Of a DNA stretch of 64,000 nucleotides, positions 17,265-25,761 are shown in pieces. The stretch is from contig CAZKRY010000011.1 in assembly GCA_964555355.1 (NCBI GenBank), positions 1 through 64,000 of the forward strand, written 5' to 3'. Made by a program: the position numbers and the translations under genes. Within the stretch, counting starts at the first letter, position 1. Each line of letters opens with the position of its first letter. The notes under the pieces were generated by a model, which was given only the letters and a program-made list of their open reading frames with translations, had not been told where the DNA came from and ran no database searches. Source of the stretch: CAIKBL01 sp964555355. GTDB taxonomy: Bacteria; Pseudomonadota; Gammaproteobacteria; Ga0077536.

Positions 17265-17326
17265 CTTGGCGAGCGTTGTTTGGCGCGGGGAGGGCTTCCT
17301 TCGAGGAAGACCCTCACCCCAGCCCT

Positions 17327-17426
17327 CTCCCGCAGGCGGGAGAGGGTGTAATTCGGGCGTCTCCCGCAGGCGAATGAGGGTGTAATTCGGGCGTCTCCTG
17401 CATGCGAGAGAGAGTAATTGGGGTAT
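17327..17426. repeat. Three tandem copies of a 34-bp repeat
   Basis: Units at 17327-17360, 17361-17394 and about 17395-17426 (the last is 2 bp shorter and diverged). Each begins CTCC(C/T)GCA and contains GTAATT(C/G)GGG. The first copy carries the CTCTCCCGC-GCGGGAGAG palindrome also found at 33051-33072. They fill most of the 302-bp gap between hsp20 and the P450 gene. No spacers are present, so this is not a CRISPR array. Confidence 0.8.
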
Positions 17427-17523
17427 CGCCCGCGACACTAGTGGAACGCACGCATACTAAGTTGCCCGGGCGGGCCATTCTGGCTACATTCTGCCTCGAC
17501 TCCTCGAATAGCCAAACAAGCCC

Positions 17524-18705
17524 GTGATCGAATTCAATCCCACGCTCCGCGAAGTCCAAAACGATCCCTATCCGTACTACAAGCGGCTCCGCGACGAAGC
17601 GCCGGTGTATTACATCGCGCCGCTCAAAGCTTACGGCTTATTCCGTTACGACGACTGTAAGAATACTTTCCTACATCCCGAGCTTTATTCGGCGAAGGAT
17701 TTTATCAAACAAGCCTTTGGCGATCTCGATCCGGTGCCGGAAACGCCGTCCTTGATTGCGATGGACCCACCCGCGCACACGCCGTTGCGAAAATTAGCCG
17801 GTCAAGCGTTTGTTCCTTCCGTCACACGATCGTTGGAACCGAAAATCCGTGCAATCGTGAATGGCTTGCTGGATGAGATCATGGCGCGCGGTCGCACTTT
17901 CGACTTCGTTAATGATTTCGCGGCTTATGTGCCGGTCAGTGTGACGGCCGAGCTGATGGGAGTCGATCGCAGTCAGCGCGAGAATTTCAAAATTTGGACG
18001 GCGGATCTGTTGAACGCCGCCAACCGCGCAAGCTTGAAAGATGAAGATGTCGTCCGTATCCGCAAGAGTGTCGCGGAGTTGCGCGCATACTTAGAGCAGG
18101 CAATTGTGGAGCGCCGCGCAAACCCGGCTGACGATTTCATCTCATTGCTCGTTAAAGCCGAAGAAGGCGGCGATGTGCTGACCTCGATTCAAGTCTTGAG
18201 TATCGCCGTATTGACCCACTTTGGCGGCTCGGAAACGCCGTCGCATCTCATCAGTAGCGCGCTAATTGCGCTTGCCGAGAATCCGGAACAAATGGCGTTA
18301 CTCAAACGCGACATGACGTTGTCGGAAAAAGCGATTGAAGAAACGCTGCGTTATTGGTCGCCCGTCAATTTGGTGTTTCAAACGGCGACTCAGGATATAG
18401 AACTCTACGACATCGTCATTCCCGGTGGTTCCTATGTGTTGTCCTACATCAGCTCAGGCAATCGCGACGAGCGTCAATGGGCAGAACCCGATCGTTTCGA
18501 TATCCAGCGTGATGCGCACCGTCACCTCTCTTTCGCCCATGGCCCGCATTATTGCCCGGGCGGTGCGCTTGGACGGCGCATGGGCGCGATTGCACTGGAA
18601 GCGGTGTGTGAGCGGATGCCGGCGATTGCGCGCTTGAACGCAACAATCGATTGGTTGCCATCGCTGTGGGTGCGCGGCGCGCGCACGCTGCCGGTTTCGT
18701 TTTAA
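17524..18705 (+). CDS. Cytochrome P450
   Basis: 393 residues, a soluble bacterial class I type P450. The haem-thiolate loop F-A-H-G-P-H-Y-C344-P-G-G is intact. The I-helix has F-G-G-S-E-T (about 233-238) in place of AGxDT, with an acid-threonine-like pair preserved. The K-helix ExxR is E273-T-L-R276. The start is GTG at 17524 with only a weak Shine-Dalgarno. It should hydroxylate an organic substrate using electrons from a ferredoxin and reductase, neither of which is adjacent. It is the first gene of a plus-strand run to 23999, the next starting 9 bp later. Confidence 0.92.
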   Translation: MIEFNPTLREVQNDPYPYYKRLRDEAPVYYIAPLKAYGLFRYDDCKNTFLHPELYSAKDFIKQAFGDLDPVPETPSLIAMDPPAHTPLRKLAGQAFVPSVTRSLEPKIRAIVNGLLDEIMARGRTFDFVNDFAAYVPVSVTAELMGVDRSQRENFKIWTADLLNAANRASLKDEDVVRIRKSVAELRAYLEQAIVERRANPADDFISLLVKAEEGGDVLTSIQVLSIAVLTHFGGSETPSHLISSALIALAENPEQMALLKRDMTLSEKAIEETLRYWSPVNLVFQTATQDIELYDIVIPGGSYVLSYISSGNRDERQWAEPDRFDIQRDAHRHLSFAHGPHYCPGGALGRRMGAIALEAVCERMPAIARLNATIDWLPSLWVRGARTLPVSF

Positions 18706-18714
18706 AGGACGAGC

Positions 18715-20064
18715 ATGCAAAGCCAAACCACCCTAGCGATTGTCGGCGGTACGGTAATCGACGGTCTCGGTCGCGCACCGTTTGTCGCCGATGTCGTGAT
18801 TGACGGCACAACGATCGCCGCCGTCCAGCCCAACGCCGCTGCAAACCTTGCGCCCGAGGTACCGCGGATAGACGCGGGCGGCCTCACCGTCATGCCCGGT
18901 CTCATCGATGCGCACTGTCATATCAGTTTCGATGAACCGAATTCCAATGACGAATTATTTTTCCATCGCCGCGAAGGCTTGGCCGCGATTATCGCCGCCG
19001 CCAACGTCAGCAAATTGCTTGCCGCCGGCGTTACGGGTTTCTTCGATGCCGATTCGTTGTGGGAGATTGGAGTAGATCTTCGCGATGCGATCGAGGCCGG
19101 GATTGTAAGCGGACCGCGCATGACCAGCGGCGGAAACGCGTTGCTCACGTCGGTCGGCGGCACCGCCGGGCGCTTGATTCCAGACGAAGGACGACGGGGT
19201 TACGGGGTGGTCGTCAACACGCGCGATGAAATCGTGCAAGAGGTGCGGCGGCAGATCAAAATCGGTGTCGACTGGATCAAAGTCCATGTCACAGGACTCA
19301 CCCCACGCCAGCGCGTGCGGGGTGAGGTGCAAGTGTGGAATCTGGACGAGCTCAAACTCGTGTGTGATACCGCACATGATCTTGGCGTGCCAGTGGTGGG
19401 CCATTGTCGGGGCGCCTCCAGCACGCGTGATGCGGCACTCGCCGGCTTCGACATGATTCTGCACGCCACGTACATGGACGAAGCGGCGCTCGCCGCGGTC
19501 ATCGACAAACGCGTGCCGATCGTGCCGACGTTTACCTTCCAGGCGAATCTCGCGGAGTATGGGGCGGCGATCGGTGCCTCTGAAGGCATCCGTAAGATTT
19601 TCCAACAGGAAATCGTCGAAAGCGCCGCGATGCTGAAACGCGCCTATGACGCCGGCGTGCCATTGCTCTGCGGCACCGAGAGCGGGTTCTCGCTCACGCC
19701 TTACGGCGACTGGCATTACCGCGAGCTCGAAGTTTTTGTGCGCGAACTGGGATTGACGCCGCTGCAGGCCATCGCTGCCGCGACCAGCGCCAACGCAGTC
19801 GCGCTAAGGTTAGAGGGCCAAGTGGGGTCGGTTGCCGCCGGACAACTCGCGGATTTGTTAGTGGTTCAAGGCGATGTCGCGCGGGATGTCACGCTACTCG
19901 GCGAACGCGCCCGCTTGAAGCATGTCATCCTAAACGGTGAGCGCGTGACGGTGCCGCCGCCGCCAGTACGACGCGATCCACCCGGCTGGCGCGCGGTGAA
20001 CTACGGCTCGCGCATTTTGAGTCGTCGCGTCGTCGATGATTTGAAGCGCGGAGTTCGTGAATGA
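18715..20064 (+). CDS. Amidohydrolase (imidazolonepropionase/prolidase-like)
   Basis: 449 residues of the amidohydrolase superfamily. The metal motif is D-A-H-C-H after MPGLI. A candidate bridging Lys is in DWIKVHV, and further His ligands are in VVGHCRG and ILHATYMDE. The usual final metal Asp (GTDSG) is Glu322 here (CGTESGF). Many relatives hydrolyse cyclic amides, dipeptides or lactones. The ATG follows AAAGGACGAG, 9 bp after the P450 stop, and its own stop overlaps the next start (ATGA). This tight coupling implies one pathway with the P450s and the Rieske oxygenase. Confidence 0.85.
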   Translation: MQSQTTLAIVGGTVIDGLGRAPFVADVVIDGTTIAAVQPNAAANLAPEVPRIDAGGLTVMPGLIDAHCHISFDEPNSNDELFFHRREGLAAIIAAANVSKLLAAGVTGFFDADSLWEIGVDLRDAIEAGIVSGPRMTSGGNALLTSVGGTAGRLIPDEGRRGYGVVVNTRDEIVQEVRRQIKIGVDWIKVHVTGLTPRQRVRGEVQVWNLDELKLVCDTAHDLGVPVVGHCRGASSTRDAALAGFDMILHATYMDEAALAAVIDKRVPIVPTFTFQANLAEYGAAIGASEGIRKIFQQEIVESAAMLKRAYDAGVPLLCGTESGFSLTPYGDWHYRELEVFVRELGLTPLQAIAAATSANAVALRLEGQVGSVAAGQLADLLVVQGDVARDVTLLGERARLKHVILNGERVTVPPPPVRRDPPGWRAVNYGSRILSRRVVDDLKRGVRE

Positions 20065-21047
20065 GTCTCGCCAGTGCCGAAACCATCGATGTACATGCCC
20101 ACGCCGTGCTGGAAGCGACGATGGGCGCGGCCGGCCAATATGGTCCGGAACTCAGTCATGACGCATTACCGCGTTTTCGTGTGGGCTGCTACGAATTACA
20201 CGGCGTGCGTTATCGCGGCAGCGCCTTCATGGATGTGGATCTGCGCCTACAGCAGATGACCCGCGCCGGCATCGATTTCCAGTTGTTGTCACCTAATCCG
20301 CTGACTTACTTTCACTTCATCGATCCAATCGCCGCGCAACGTTATTGCCGCGTGCACAACGACGCGCTGGCCAAGGAAGCGGCGCGCGATCCGGTCCGTC
20401 TCGCGGCGTTCGCGGCGGTGCCACTGCAAGATATCGGCTTTGCGCTGGAAGAAACCGAACGCGCGGTGCGCGATCTCAAGATGCTCGGGCCGTACATGGG
20501 CACAGACTTCGGTCGCCCGCTCGATGATCCGGCGCTCGATCCCTTCTATGCCAAACTTGCCGAACTCAACGTTCCGTTGTTTATCCATCCCGCGCCGGCC
20601 GGCATCGATGGGCCAGTGGGCGATCCCAACTTGCGCAAGTACGATTTGGATTTGATCGTCGGCTTCGCCGCGCAGGAGACGATTGCGGTCGCCACGCTCA
20701 TCTATGGCGGCGTGCTCGAACGTCACCCAACGCTCGACGTCTGTATCAGTCATGGCGGTGGCGCCACCGGCTACCTTTTCGGGCGCATGGCGAGCGCGGC
20801 GCGCAAGCGACCGTGGGCGCGTGATGAGCTAAAGCGCGACGGTGCGTTCGAAGAACTGCTGCATCGGCTGTGGTTCGACATTCACGTACACTCGGATGAA
20901 TCGCTGGCGCTGTTGATTCGCCGCGTCAATCCACAGCGGTTGGTGTTCGGCACCAATTTCGTCGGCTGGGATCAACAACCGGGCGATGTCCGTGCACAAG
21001 CCCGCCCCTATACCCTGAATGCACGCAAGCTACTGCGCGCGGCCTAA
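20061..21047 (+). CDS. Amidohydrolase_2 family protein (ACMSD-like decarboxylase/hydrolase)
   Basis: 328 residues resembling aminocarboxymuconate-semialdehyde decarboxylase and other amidohydrolase_2 enzymes. The motifs are I-D-V-H-A-H near residue 10, LFIHPAP and ISHGGG. The metal Asp normally found in a GSDYP/GTDYP motif is Asn299 here (FGTNFVG). That may change activity or metal content. Family members decarboxylate aromatic or ring-cleavage acids, or hydrolyse C-C or C-N bonds. It overlaps the upstream amidohydrolase by 4 bp, and the SnoaL-like gene follows after 14 bp. It is likely a downstream step of the operon. Confidence 0.85.
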   Translation: MSLASAETIDVHAHAVLEATMGAAGQYGPELSHDALPRFRVGCYELHGVRYRGSAFMDVDLRLQQMTRAGIDFQLLSPNPLTYFHFIDPIAAQRYCRVHNDALAKEAARDPVRLAAFAAVPLQDIGFALEETERAVRDLKMLGPYMGTDFGRPLDDPALDPFYAKLAELNVPLFIHPAPAGIDGPVGDPNLRKYDLDLIVGFAAQETIAVATLIYGGVLERHPTLDVCISHGGGATGYLFGRMASAARKRPWARDELKRDGAFEELLHRLWFDIHVHSDESLALLIRRVNPQRLVFGTNFVGWDQQPGDVRAQARPYTLNARKLLRAA

Positions 21048-21061
21048 AGACCGGAGAGCAC

Positions 21062-21622
21062 ATGACTAACGATCTCGTTGCCCAACGCCTCGATCGCCTG
21101 GAATCGCGTTTTGCGATCAGCGATTTGATTACGGCTTATGCGGTGGCGTGCGATGAGCACGATATGCCGCGTCTGACCCATCTCTTCACCGAGGACGGCC
21201 AGTTTGATTCGCCGAGCAAAGTCATGGTGGCGAATGGCCGCGCGGCCATCGAAGCGATGTTTATCGAGCTCTTTAAGATTCGCGGCCCGGCCTTTCACTG
21301 GACCCACGACCACACCATAACCTTCGACGAGCGAGACCCCAATCGCGCCAAAGGCATGGTATTGAGTCATGCCGAGACCTGCCCAGGCGAAGTTGTGAGT
21401 TTGGCGGCCATGCGCTACTACGACGATTATCGGCGCGAAGATGGCGTCTGGCGTTTCGCACGGCGTGAGATCAATTTTTTGTATTACGTGCCGGTGTCAG
21501 AATTCAAAACGGTGCTCAACGAAAAGAAGCGCTTGAGCGTGCGCGGCGAACGCCGCGATGCGGATTATCCGGAGTCACTGCCGGCGTGGCGCGAATTTCA
21601 TGCCAAGTACGTCGCGAAGTAG
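21062..21622 (+). CDS. SnoaL-like / NTF2-fold protein
   Basis: 186 residues. RLDRLESRFAISDLITAYAVACDEHD followed by LFTEDGQFDS is a typical start of SnoaL_4 (NTF2-like) proteins, including small-molecule isomerases, dehydratases and hydroxylase beta subunits. The fold also occurs in the small subunit of ring-hydroxylating dioxygenases. It sits directly upstream of a Rieske alpha subunit (18-bp gap), so it could be that enzyme's small subunit or an independent isomerase. The sequence does not decide between these. The Shine-Dalgarno is GGAGAG. Confidence 0.75.
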   Translation: MTNDLVAQRLDRLESRFAISDLITAYAVACDEHDMPRLTHLFTEDGQFDSPSKVMVANGRAAIEAMFIELFKIRGPAFHWTHDHTITFDERDPNRAKGMVLSHAETCPGEVVSLAAMRYYDDYRREDGVWRFARREINFLYYVPVSEFKTVLNEKKRLSVRGERRDADYPESLPAWREFHAKYVAK

Positions 21623-21640
21623 CAGTCAAAGGTTAAAACG

Positions 21641-22795
21641 ATGAGCCGACAGGACGAGATGATGGCGCTGACCCGCCGTGCCCTCGCACATTTCAAGGCG
21701 GGCACGACGGATCAAGCCGCAAGCACGATGGCGATGCCGGTGGCGGCGTATGTCGATCCGGAACGTTATCAGCGAGAAGTGGAAAAGGTGTTCAAACATT
21801 TGCCGCTCGCGCTTGCACTCAGCATAGAAATCCCCAAAGCCGGGGATTACCGCGCGATGCAGGTGCTCGATACGCCGGTCATCGTGGTGCGCGGCAAAGA
21901 CGGCAAGGCACGCGCGTTTCTAAACGCCTGCCGCCACCGTGGCGCACAGGTGTGCAAAGTGGGCCGCGGCTCGGCGCGCGTCTTTACCTGCCCCTATCAC
22001 GCGTGGGCGTATGACGAACGCGGCGCGTTGGTAAGTCGTTATGCGGCGGAAACGTTTGGCGATGTTGATCACGCAACATTAGGCCTGACCGAACTCGCCT
22101 GCGAAGAGCGCATTGGTTTGGTGTTTGTCATGTTGACGCCCGGTGAACCGTGCGCGATCGACCCCTGGCTCGGCGATTTTGCCACTGAGCTCTCACATCT
22201 CAAGCTGCATGAGTGGCATATCTATGAGCAGCGCGAACTCCCCGGTCCAGGTTGGAAGGTTGCGCTCGATGGTTATCTCGAGGCTTATCATCACAATTCA
22301 CTGCACGGGAAAACCGTCGGCAAACTCACCATCGGGAATCTGCTTGTACTCGATACCTGGGGCCCGCATCAACGCCTGACCTTCGGTCGCAAGACATTAG
22401 CCGACTTAGTCGACATACCGGAAACCGAATGGGATGCGAATAAGCATATTCGGCTCATTCACAATTGCTTTCCGAATACGTCCATCTCCGGAATTCTGGG
22501 TGATCACTGTTTGGTCAGTCAGATATTCCCGGGCGTTGGCCCTGACTCCACCGTCACACGTCAAACGGTATTGGTCGCGACGCCGCCGCAGACCGATGAA
22601 GCGCGCGTGGCCTCGGAGCTGTTTAGCAATATGGTGCTACAAGCGGTGCGCGATGAAGATTATGCCGTGGGCGGTACCATCCAAGCCGGTTTGAAGTCCG
22701 GCGCCAATCAAGAGTTTATTTTCGGCCGCAATGAGCCCGCCGTGCAGAACTATCACCGCACGATCGCACGCGTCATGGCCGGACAATTGCCGTAA
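21641..22795 (+). CDS. Rieske non-haem iron oxygenase, alpha subunit
   Basis: 384 residues. The Rieske [2Fe-2S] site is C97-R-H99-R-G ... C117-P-Y-H120-A-W. The catalytic mononuclear iron motif lies at about residues 209-222, DGYLEAYHHNSLH, with the bridging Asp and two His in the expected spacing. This is the ring-hydroxylating dioxygenase / choline monooxygenase-like family, which inserts oxygen into aromatic, alkyl or N-methyl substrates. No ferredoxin or reductase gene adjoins it; the SnoaL-like protein upstream might act as a small subunit. The second P450 starts 10 bp downstream, so both oxygenases probably act on one substrate or its successive intermediates. Confidence 0.92.
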   Translation: MSRQDEMMALTRRALAHFKAGTTDQAASTMAMPVAAYVDPERYQREVEKVFKHLPLALALSIEIPKAGDYRAMQVLDTPVIVVRGKDGKARAFLNACRHRGAQVCKVGRGSARVFTCPYHAWAYDERGALVSRYAAETFGDVDHATLGLTELACEERIGLVFVMLTPGEPCAIDPWLGDFATELSHLKLHEWHIYEQRELPGPGWKVALDGYLEAYHHNSLHGKTVGKLTIGNLLVLDTWGPHQRLTFGRKTLADLVDIPETEWDANKHIRLIHNCFPNTSISGILGDHCLVSQIFPGVGPDSTVTRQTVLVATPPQTDEARVASELFSNMVLQAVRDEDYAVGGTIQAGLKSGANQEFIFGRNEPAVQNYHRTIARVMAGQLP

Positions 22796-22805
22796 GAGAA
22801 TTGTG

Positions 22806-23999
22806 ATGAAAAAAGTAGACCCGCTTGCGTTGGCTGCATTAGAAACCAATGTCGACTTTGAAGCACCGGTGTTCGCCACCCATTTCGAAGACGCGATGGA
22901 TCATCTCGTCAACAAGTGTCCGGTGGCGCGCAGCGACTTGGGACCGGGCTACGTCATTTTTAACCGCTATCGCGAAGTGCGGAAATGCGCGCAAGACTGG
23001 CGTACTTTCAGCAGCGCGGACGGTTGGATGATGGATCCGCCGCAAGGCAACATCCACATTCTGCCGGAGGATTCCGATCCGCCCTATCACAACAATTGGC
23101 GCATGGTGTTGAATCCCTATTTCACAGCGGATGCCGTCAATCGGTTGGATGGCTTTGCGCGACAGTACGCAAGTGAACTCATCGAGCGCTTCGCGCAGCA
23201 AAGGCACTGCGAATACGTCGCAGACTTCGCGGCGCAATTACCCGGACTCGTACTGTTTAAGCACATCATGCCGGTGCCGGTGGGGGATCTACCCGCGTTA
23301 TTTAAAGACATCGATCTGTACTCTTTCGGGCCACTTGAAGGGCGCGCCGCCGCGTTTGGCCGCGTCTATGCCTATCTGCAACAGTTTCTTGAGGCCCGTC
23401 GCGATCAGGCGCCACAGGGCGATATCGTGGATGTCATCTTGGCCGGTGTGCAGAACAACGATGGTGAGCCGTGCAGCTTTAAAGACAAGGTACACGTCGC
23501 GCTGGACGTGGTATTCGGCGGGCTTGCAACGACGACGCACGCGATGTCCGGCGCTATCTATGAACTCGCGCGGGCACCCGAAATTCGCCGCGGCTTGCGC
23601 AATAACGCCACGCAATTGGATACCGCGGTGGAAGAAACCGTGCGCCTGCATGCGCCGGTGGTGGCGGTTGCGCGCTCGGTCAAAGCAGACATCGAAATGG
23701 GCGGCGTGCCGCTTGCCGCCGGCTCGCGCGTCGTATTGAATTATGCGGCGGCCTCGCGCGATCCGGAGGTTTGCACCAATCCCCGTAAGTTCGATGTCGA
23801 GCGACCGGAAGTAGTGCACACGGCCTTCGGCGTCGGCCCGCATCGTTGCATCGGCGAACATCTCGCGCGTTTGGAAATTCGCGTGGCGGTCGAAGAGTTC
23901 CTAAAGCGCATTCCGGAATTCGCACTGGACCCTGGGCACGAGCCGCAATTTGAGAGCGGGCAGTTACGCACGATGAAACAGTTGCATTTGCGATGGTGA
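22806..23999 (+). CDS. Cytochrome P450 (second of the cluster)
   Basis: 397 residues. The haem loop is F-G-V-G-P-H-R-C348-I-G-E-H, and the K-helix is TAVEETVRLHAPV (ExxR). The I-helix has VVFGGLATTTHAMSGA, a threonine-rich variant of AGxDT without the acid. The start at 22806 (MKKVDPL) is chosen because it follows GAGAATTGTG 10 bp after the Rieske stop; the longer frame from 22731 lies inside that gene. It differs clearly from the P450 at 17524, so the two are not a recent duplication. It is the last tightly linked gene of the operon. Confidence 0.92.
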   Translation: MKKVDPLALAALETNVDFEAPVFATHFEDAMDHLVNKCPVARSDLGPGYVIFNRYREVRKCAQDWRTFSSADGWMMDPPQGNIHILPEDSDPPYHNNWRMVLNPYFTADAVNRLDGFARQYASELIERFAQQRHCEYVADFAAQLPGLVLFKHIMPVPVGDLPALFKDIDLYSFGPLEGRAAAFGRVYAYLQQFLEARRDQAPQGDIVDVILAGVQNNDGEPCSFKDKVHVALDVVFGGLATTTHAMSGAIYELARAPEIRRGLRNNATQLDTAVEETVRLHAPVVAVARSVKADIEMGGVPLAAGSRVVLNYAAASRDPEVCTNPRKFDVERPEVVHTAFGVGPHRCIGEHLARLEIRVAVEEFLKRIPEFALDPGHEPQFESGQLRTMKQLHLRW

Positions 24000-24034
24000 T
24001 TGCCAAGGGTCCGTCAGATCCAGGTTGAATCGAG

Positions 24035-24568
24035 TTGGACACCCAGCAAAGAACGTTGTCGAGCATTCGCGCATGCTTCCCTGGCGACGTCGTGCAGATC
24101 TACGAGATCATTGATGACGCGGCCCAAGCCTACAAAGGCGTGATCCCGGCGGATGTTTGGCACGAGCCGTACATGTCGCGTGAGGCGCTGCAAGCTGAGC
24201 TTGCGGCCGGTGTGCGGTTTTACGGGTACGAGCGATCGCAAACGTTACGCGGCGTCATGGGTATTCAAGACGTACAAGATGTCACGTTGATTCGTCACGC
24301 GTATGTGCGCACGGCGGATCGTCGCCAAGGAATCGGTGGCGCGCTTCTCCGGTATCTTCGCGAGCTAACTCAGCGTCCCTTGTTGATCGGTACTTGGAAG
24401 GCCGCGGCATGGGCCATCGCGTTTTACGAGCAGCATGGTTTTATCGCGCAACGCGAGACCGAAAAGTTACTTTGCCAATACTGGACCGTACCCGCGCGAC
24501 AAAGAATGGAGTCAGTGGTATTAGCTGATGCGCGTTGGTGTTCGCGAACGCCGCCATCGACCCTTTGA
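24035..24568 (+). CDS. GNAT-family N-acetyltransferase
   Basis: About 177 residues. The acetyl-CoA binding motif A is seen as VRTADRRQGIGGALLRYL, and WAIAFYEQHGFI is the usual C-terminal strand-helix of the GNAT fold. The substrate is unknown. The start is uncertain: TTG at 24035 is the longest option, and the body of the domain begins near FPGDVVQIYEIIDDAAQAY. The C-terminal 20 residues are poorly conserved in character. It follows the P450 operon by 35 bp on the same strand but need not belong to it. Confidence 0.75.
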   Translation: MDTQQRTLSSIRACFPGDVVQIYEIIDDAAQAYKGVIPADVWHEPYMSREALQAELAAGVRFYGYERSQTLRGVMGIQDVQDVTLIRHAYVRTADRRQGIGGALLRYLRELTQRPLLIGTWKAAAWAIAFYEQHGFIAQRETEKLLCQYWTVPARQRMESVVLADARWCSRTPPSTL

Positions 24569-24584
24569 CAGCGAGTAACATCAC

Positions 24585-25145
24585 GTGTACCAACGCTTCA
24601 TACTGATACTCTGCTTGGTTTTGGGCGCTTCTCCTATCACGCACGGAGACGACGTTTCGTCGGAGGCAAACACCGGTGTGTTGGTGAAATATGAAGACTG
24701 CCTAACGCTGGCAAGGCCGAGTGGTGAAGGAGTGTCTGAAATGCTCGTGGCGCTCGACTATCCCAGCGATGCTTCTGAAGTATCGGCCTATCTCGTCGAC
24801 GCCAACCGCGATCGTGCTAGCGAATACCTAATTGCACCACACGAAGGTATTTTGTGCGGCACCGGTGGCTGTCCATACCTACTACTGGACGGTAAGACTC
24901 AAGTAGAGATCGGGAGCTTTTTCGGAACTGTCGCGCTTCTGAACACTAGAATAAACGACTACGCCGTTATTCAAGTCATCAGCAAACGCGATATGGAGTC
25001 ATCCACCCTCGGCACGTATGTGTATGATGGAGAGAGATATCAATTGATATCGGTGTTGCTGTTACAGGATCAAGGTGTTGCCGAGTGGCACCGATCCTTG
25101 ACCGGCGTATCACGGAAGTCACCCAGCGGGCGTAGGCGTTTGTAG
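24585..25145 (+). CDS. Exported protein of unknown function
   Basis: 186 residues starting at GTG 24585. Residues 1-21 form a signal peptide (ILILCLVLGASPITHG, cleavage before DD). The mature part has an alternating beta-strand composition and two cysteines in ILCGTGGCPYLLLDG, which may form a disulfide loop. I do not recognise a family. It lies 16 bp after the GNAT gene and 31 bp before the next, so it may be co-transcribed with both. The periplasm is the probable location. Confidence 0.6.
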   Translation: MYQRFILILCLVLGASPITHGDDVSSEANTGVLVKYEDCLTLARPSGEGVSEMLVALDYPSDASEVSAYLVDANRDRASEYLIAPHEGILCGTGGCPYLLLDGKTQVEIGSFFGTVALLNTRINDYAVIQVISKRDMESSTLGTYVYDGERYQLISVLLLQDQGVAEWHRSLTGVSRKSPSGRRRL

Positions 25146-25176
25146 GCTGCCGCCACGTCGAATCTAGGAGGTTGCA

Positions 25177-25722
25177 ATGGCTCGCGTTCCCTACTTAAAC
25201 GAAGCCGACGTCGCGCCGCAGAACCGCGATCTGCTGGCACGTAATCTCAATCTTTATCGCGCGTTGATCCATAGTCCTGACACTGCGCGTGCATTCGGCG
25301 CGCTCGGTAAACACATCCGCTATCACAATCGACTCGACCCACGATTGCGCGAACTCGCGATCCTGCAAGTGGGATACGCTACGCGCGCGCCATATGAATT
25401 CGCACACCATATCGAACTAGGCCATACCTTTGGTGTGAGCGATGACGATATTCGAGCCATGATCGCGGAGACGCACGGCGAAACCAGCTCATTGCCGGCG
25501 CTCGATCGCGCAGTCTTACGCGCCGCGCGCGAACTCGCCGTAGAACCAAAACTTTCCGACGAAACGTTCGCGGCGCTAAGTGCTGGGCTCGATCATGAGC
25601 GCATTGTCGACTTGATTGTCGCGATCTCGTTTTACTGTGGCGTGGTACGAGTTTTGGGCGCGCTGCAGATGGATGTCGAGCCGGAATACCAGCATTATCT
25701 GGCGGAGTTTCCGTTGCCGTAA
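25177..25722 (+). CDS. Carboxymuconolactone decarboxylase family protein
   Basis: 181 residues. LDPRLRELAILQVGYATRAPYEFAHHIELGHTFGVSDDDI is the core helix-turn-helix of the CMD/AhpD-like fold. The AhpD catalytic C-x-x-C is absent, so a peroxidase or disulfide reductase role is unlikely. Such proteins often accompany aromatic or steroid degradation genes and may be decarboxylases or lactonases. The start is well supported by AGGAGG 6 bp before the ATG. It is convergent with the VanA-like oxygenase, with a perfect 10-bp hairpin between them. Confidence 0.85.
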   Translation: MARVPYLNEADVAPQNRDLLARNLNLYRALIHSPDTARAFGALGKHIRYHNRLDPRLRELAILQVGYATRAPYEFAHHIELGHTFGVSDDDIRAMIAETHGETSSLPALDRAVLRAARELAVEPKLSDETFAALSAGLDHERIVDLIVAISFYCGVVRVLGALQMDVEPEYQHYLAEFPLP

Positions 25723-25731
25723 TCGAATATC

Positions 25732-25755
25732 CGCGACTACCGCCCGGTAGTCGCG
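25732..25755. terminator. Bidirectional terminator-like hairpin
   Basis: CGCGACTACC (25732-25741), loop GCCC, GGTAGTCGCG (25746-25755): a perfect 10-bp stem centred between the convergent stops at 25722 and 25762. No long T run on either side. Confidence 0.55.
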
Positions 25756-25761
25756 ATGGCT

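Noticed and set aside
17327..17426. Short repeats considered as a CRISPR array
   Set aside because: The units are directly adjacent with no variable spacers, and no cas genes are in the window.
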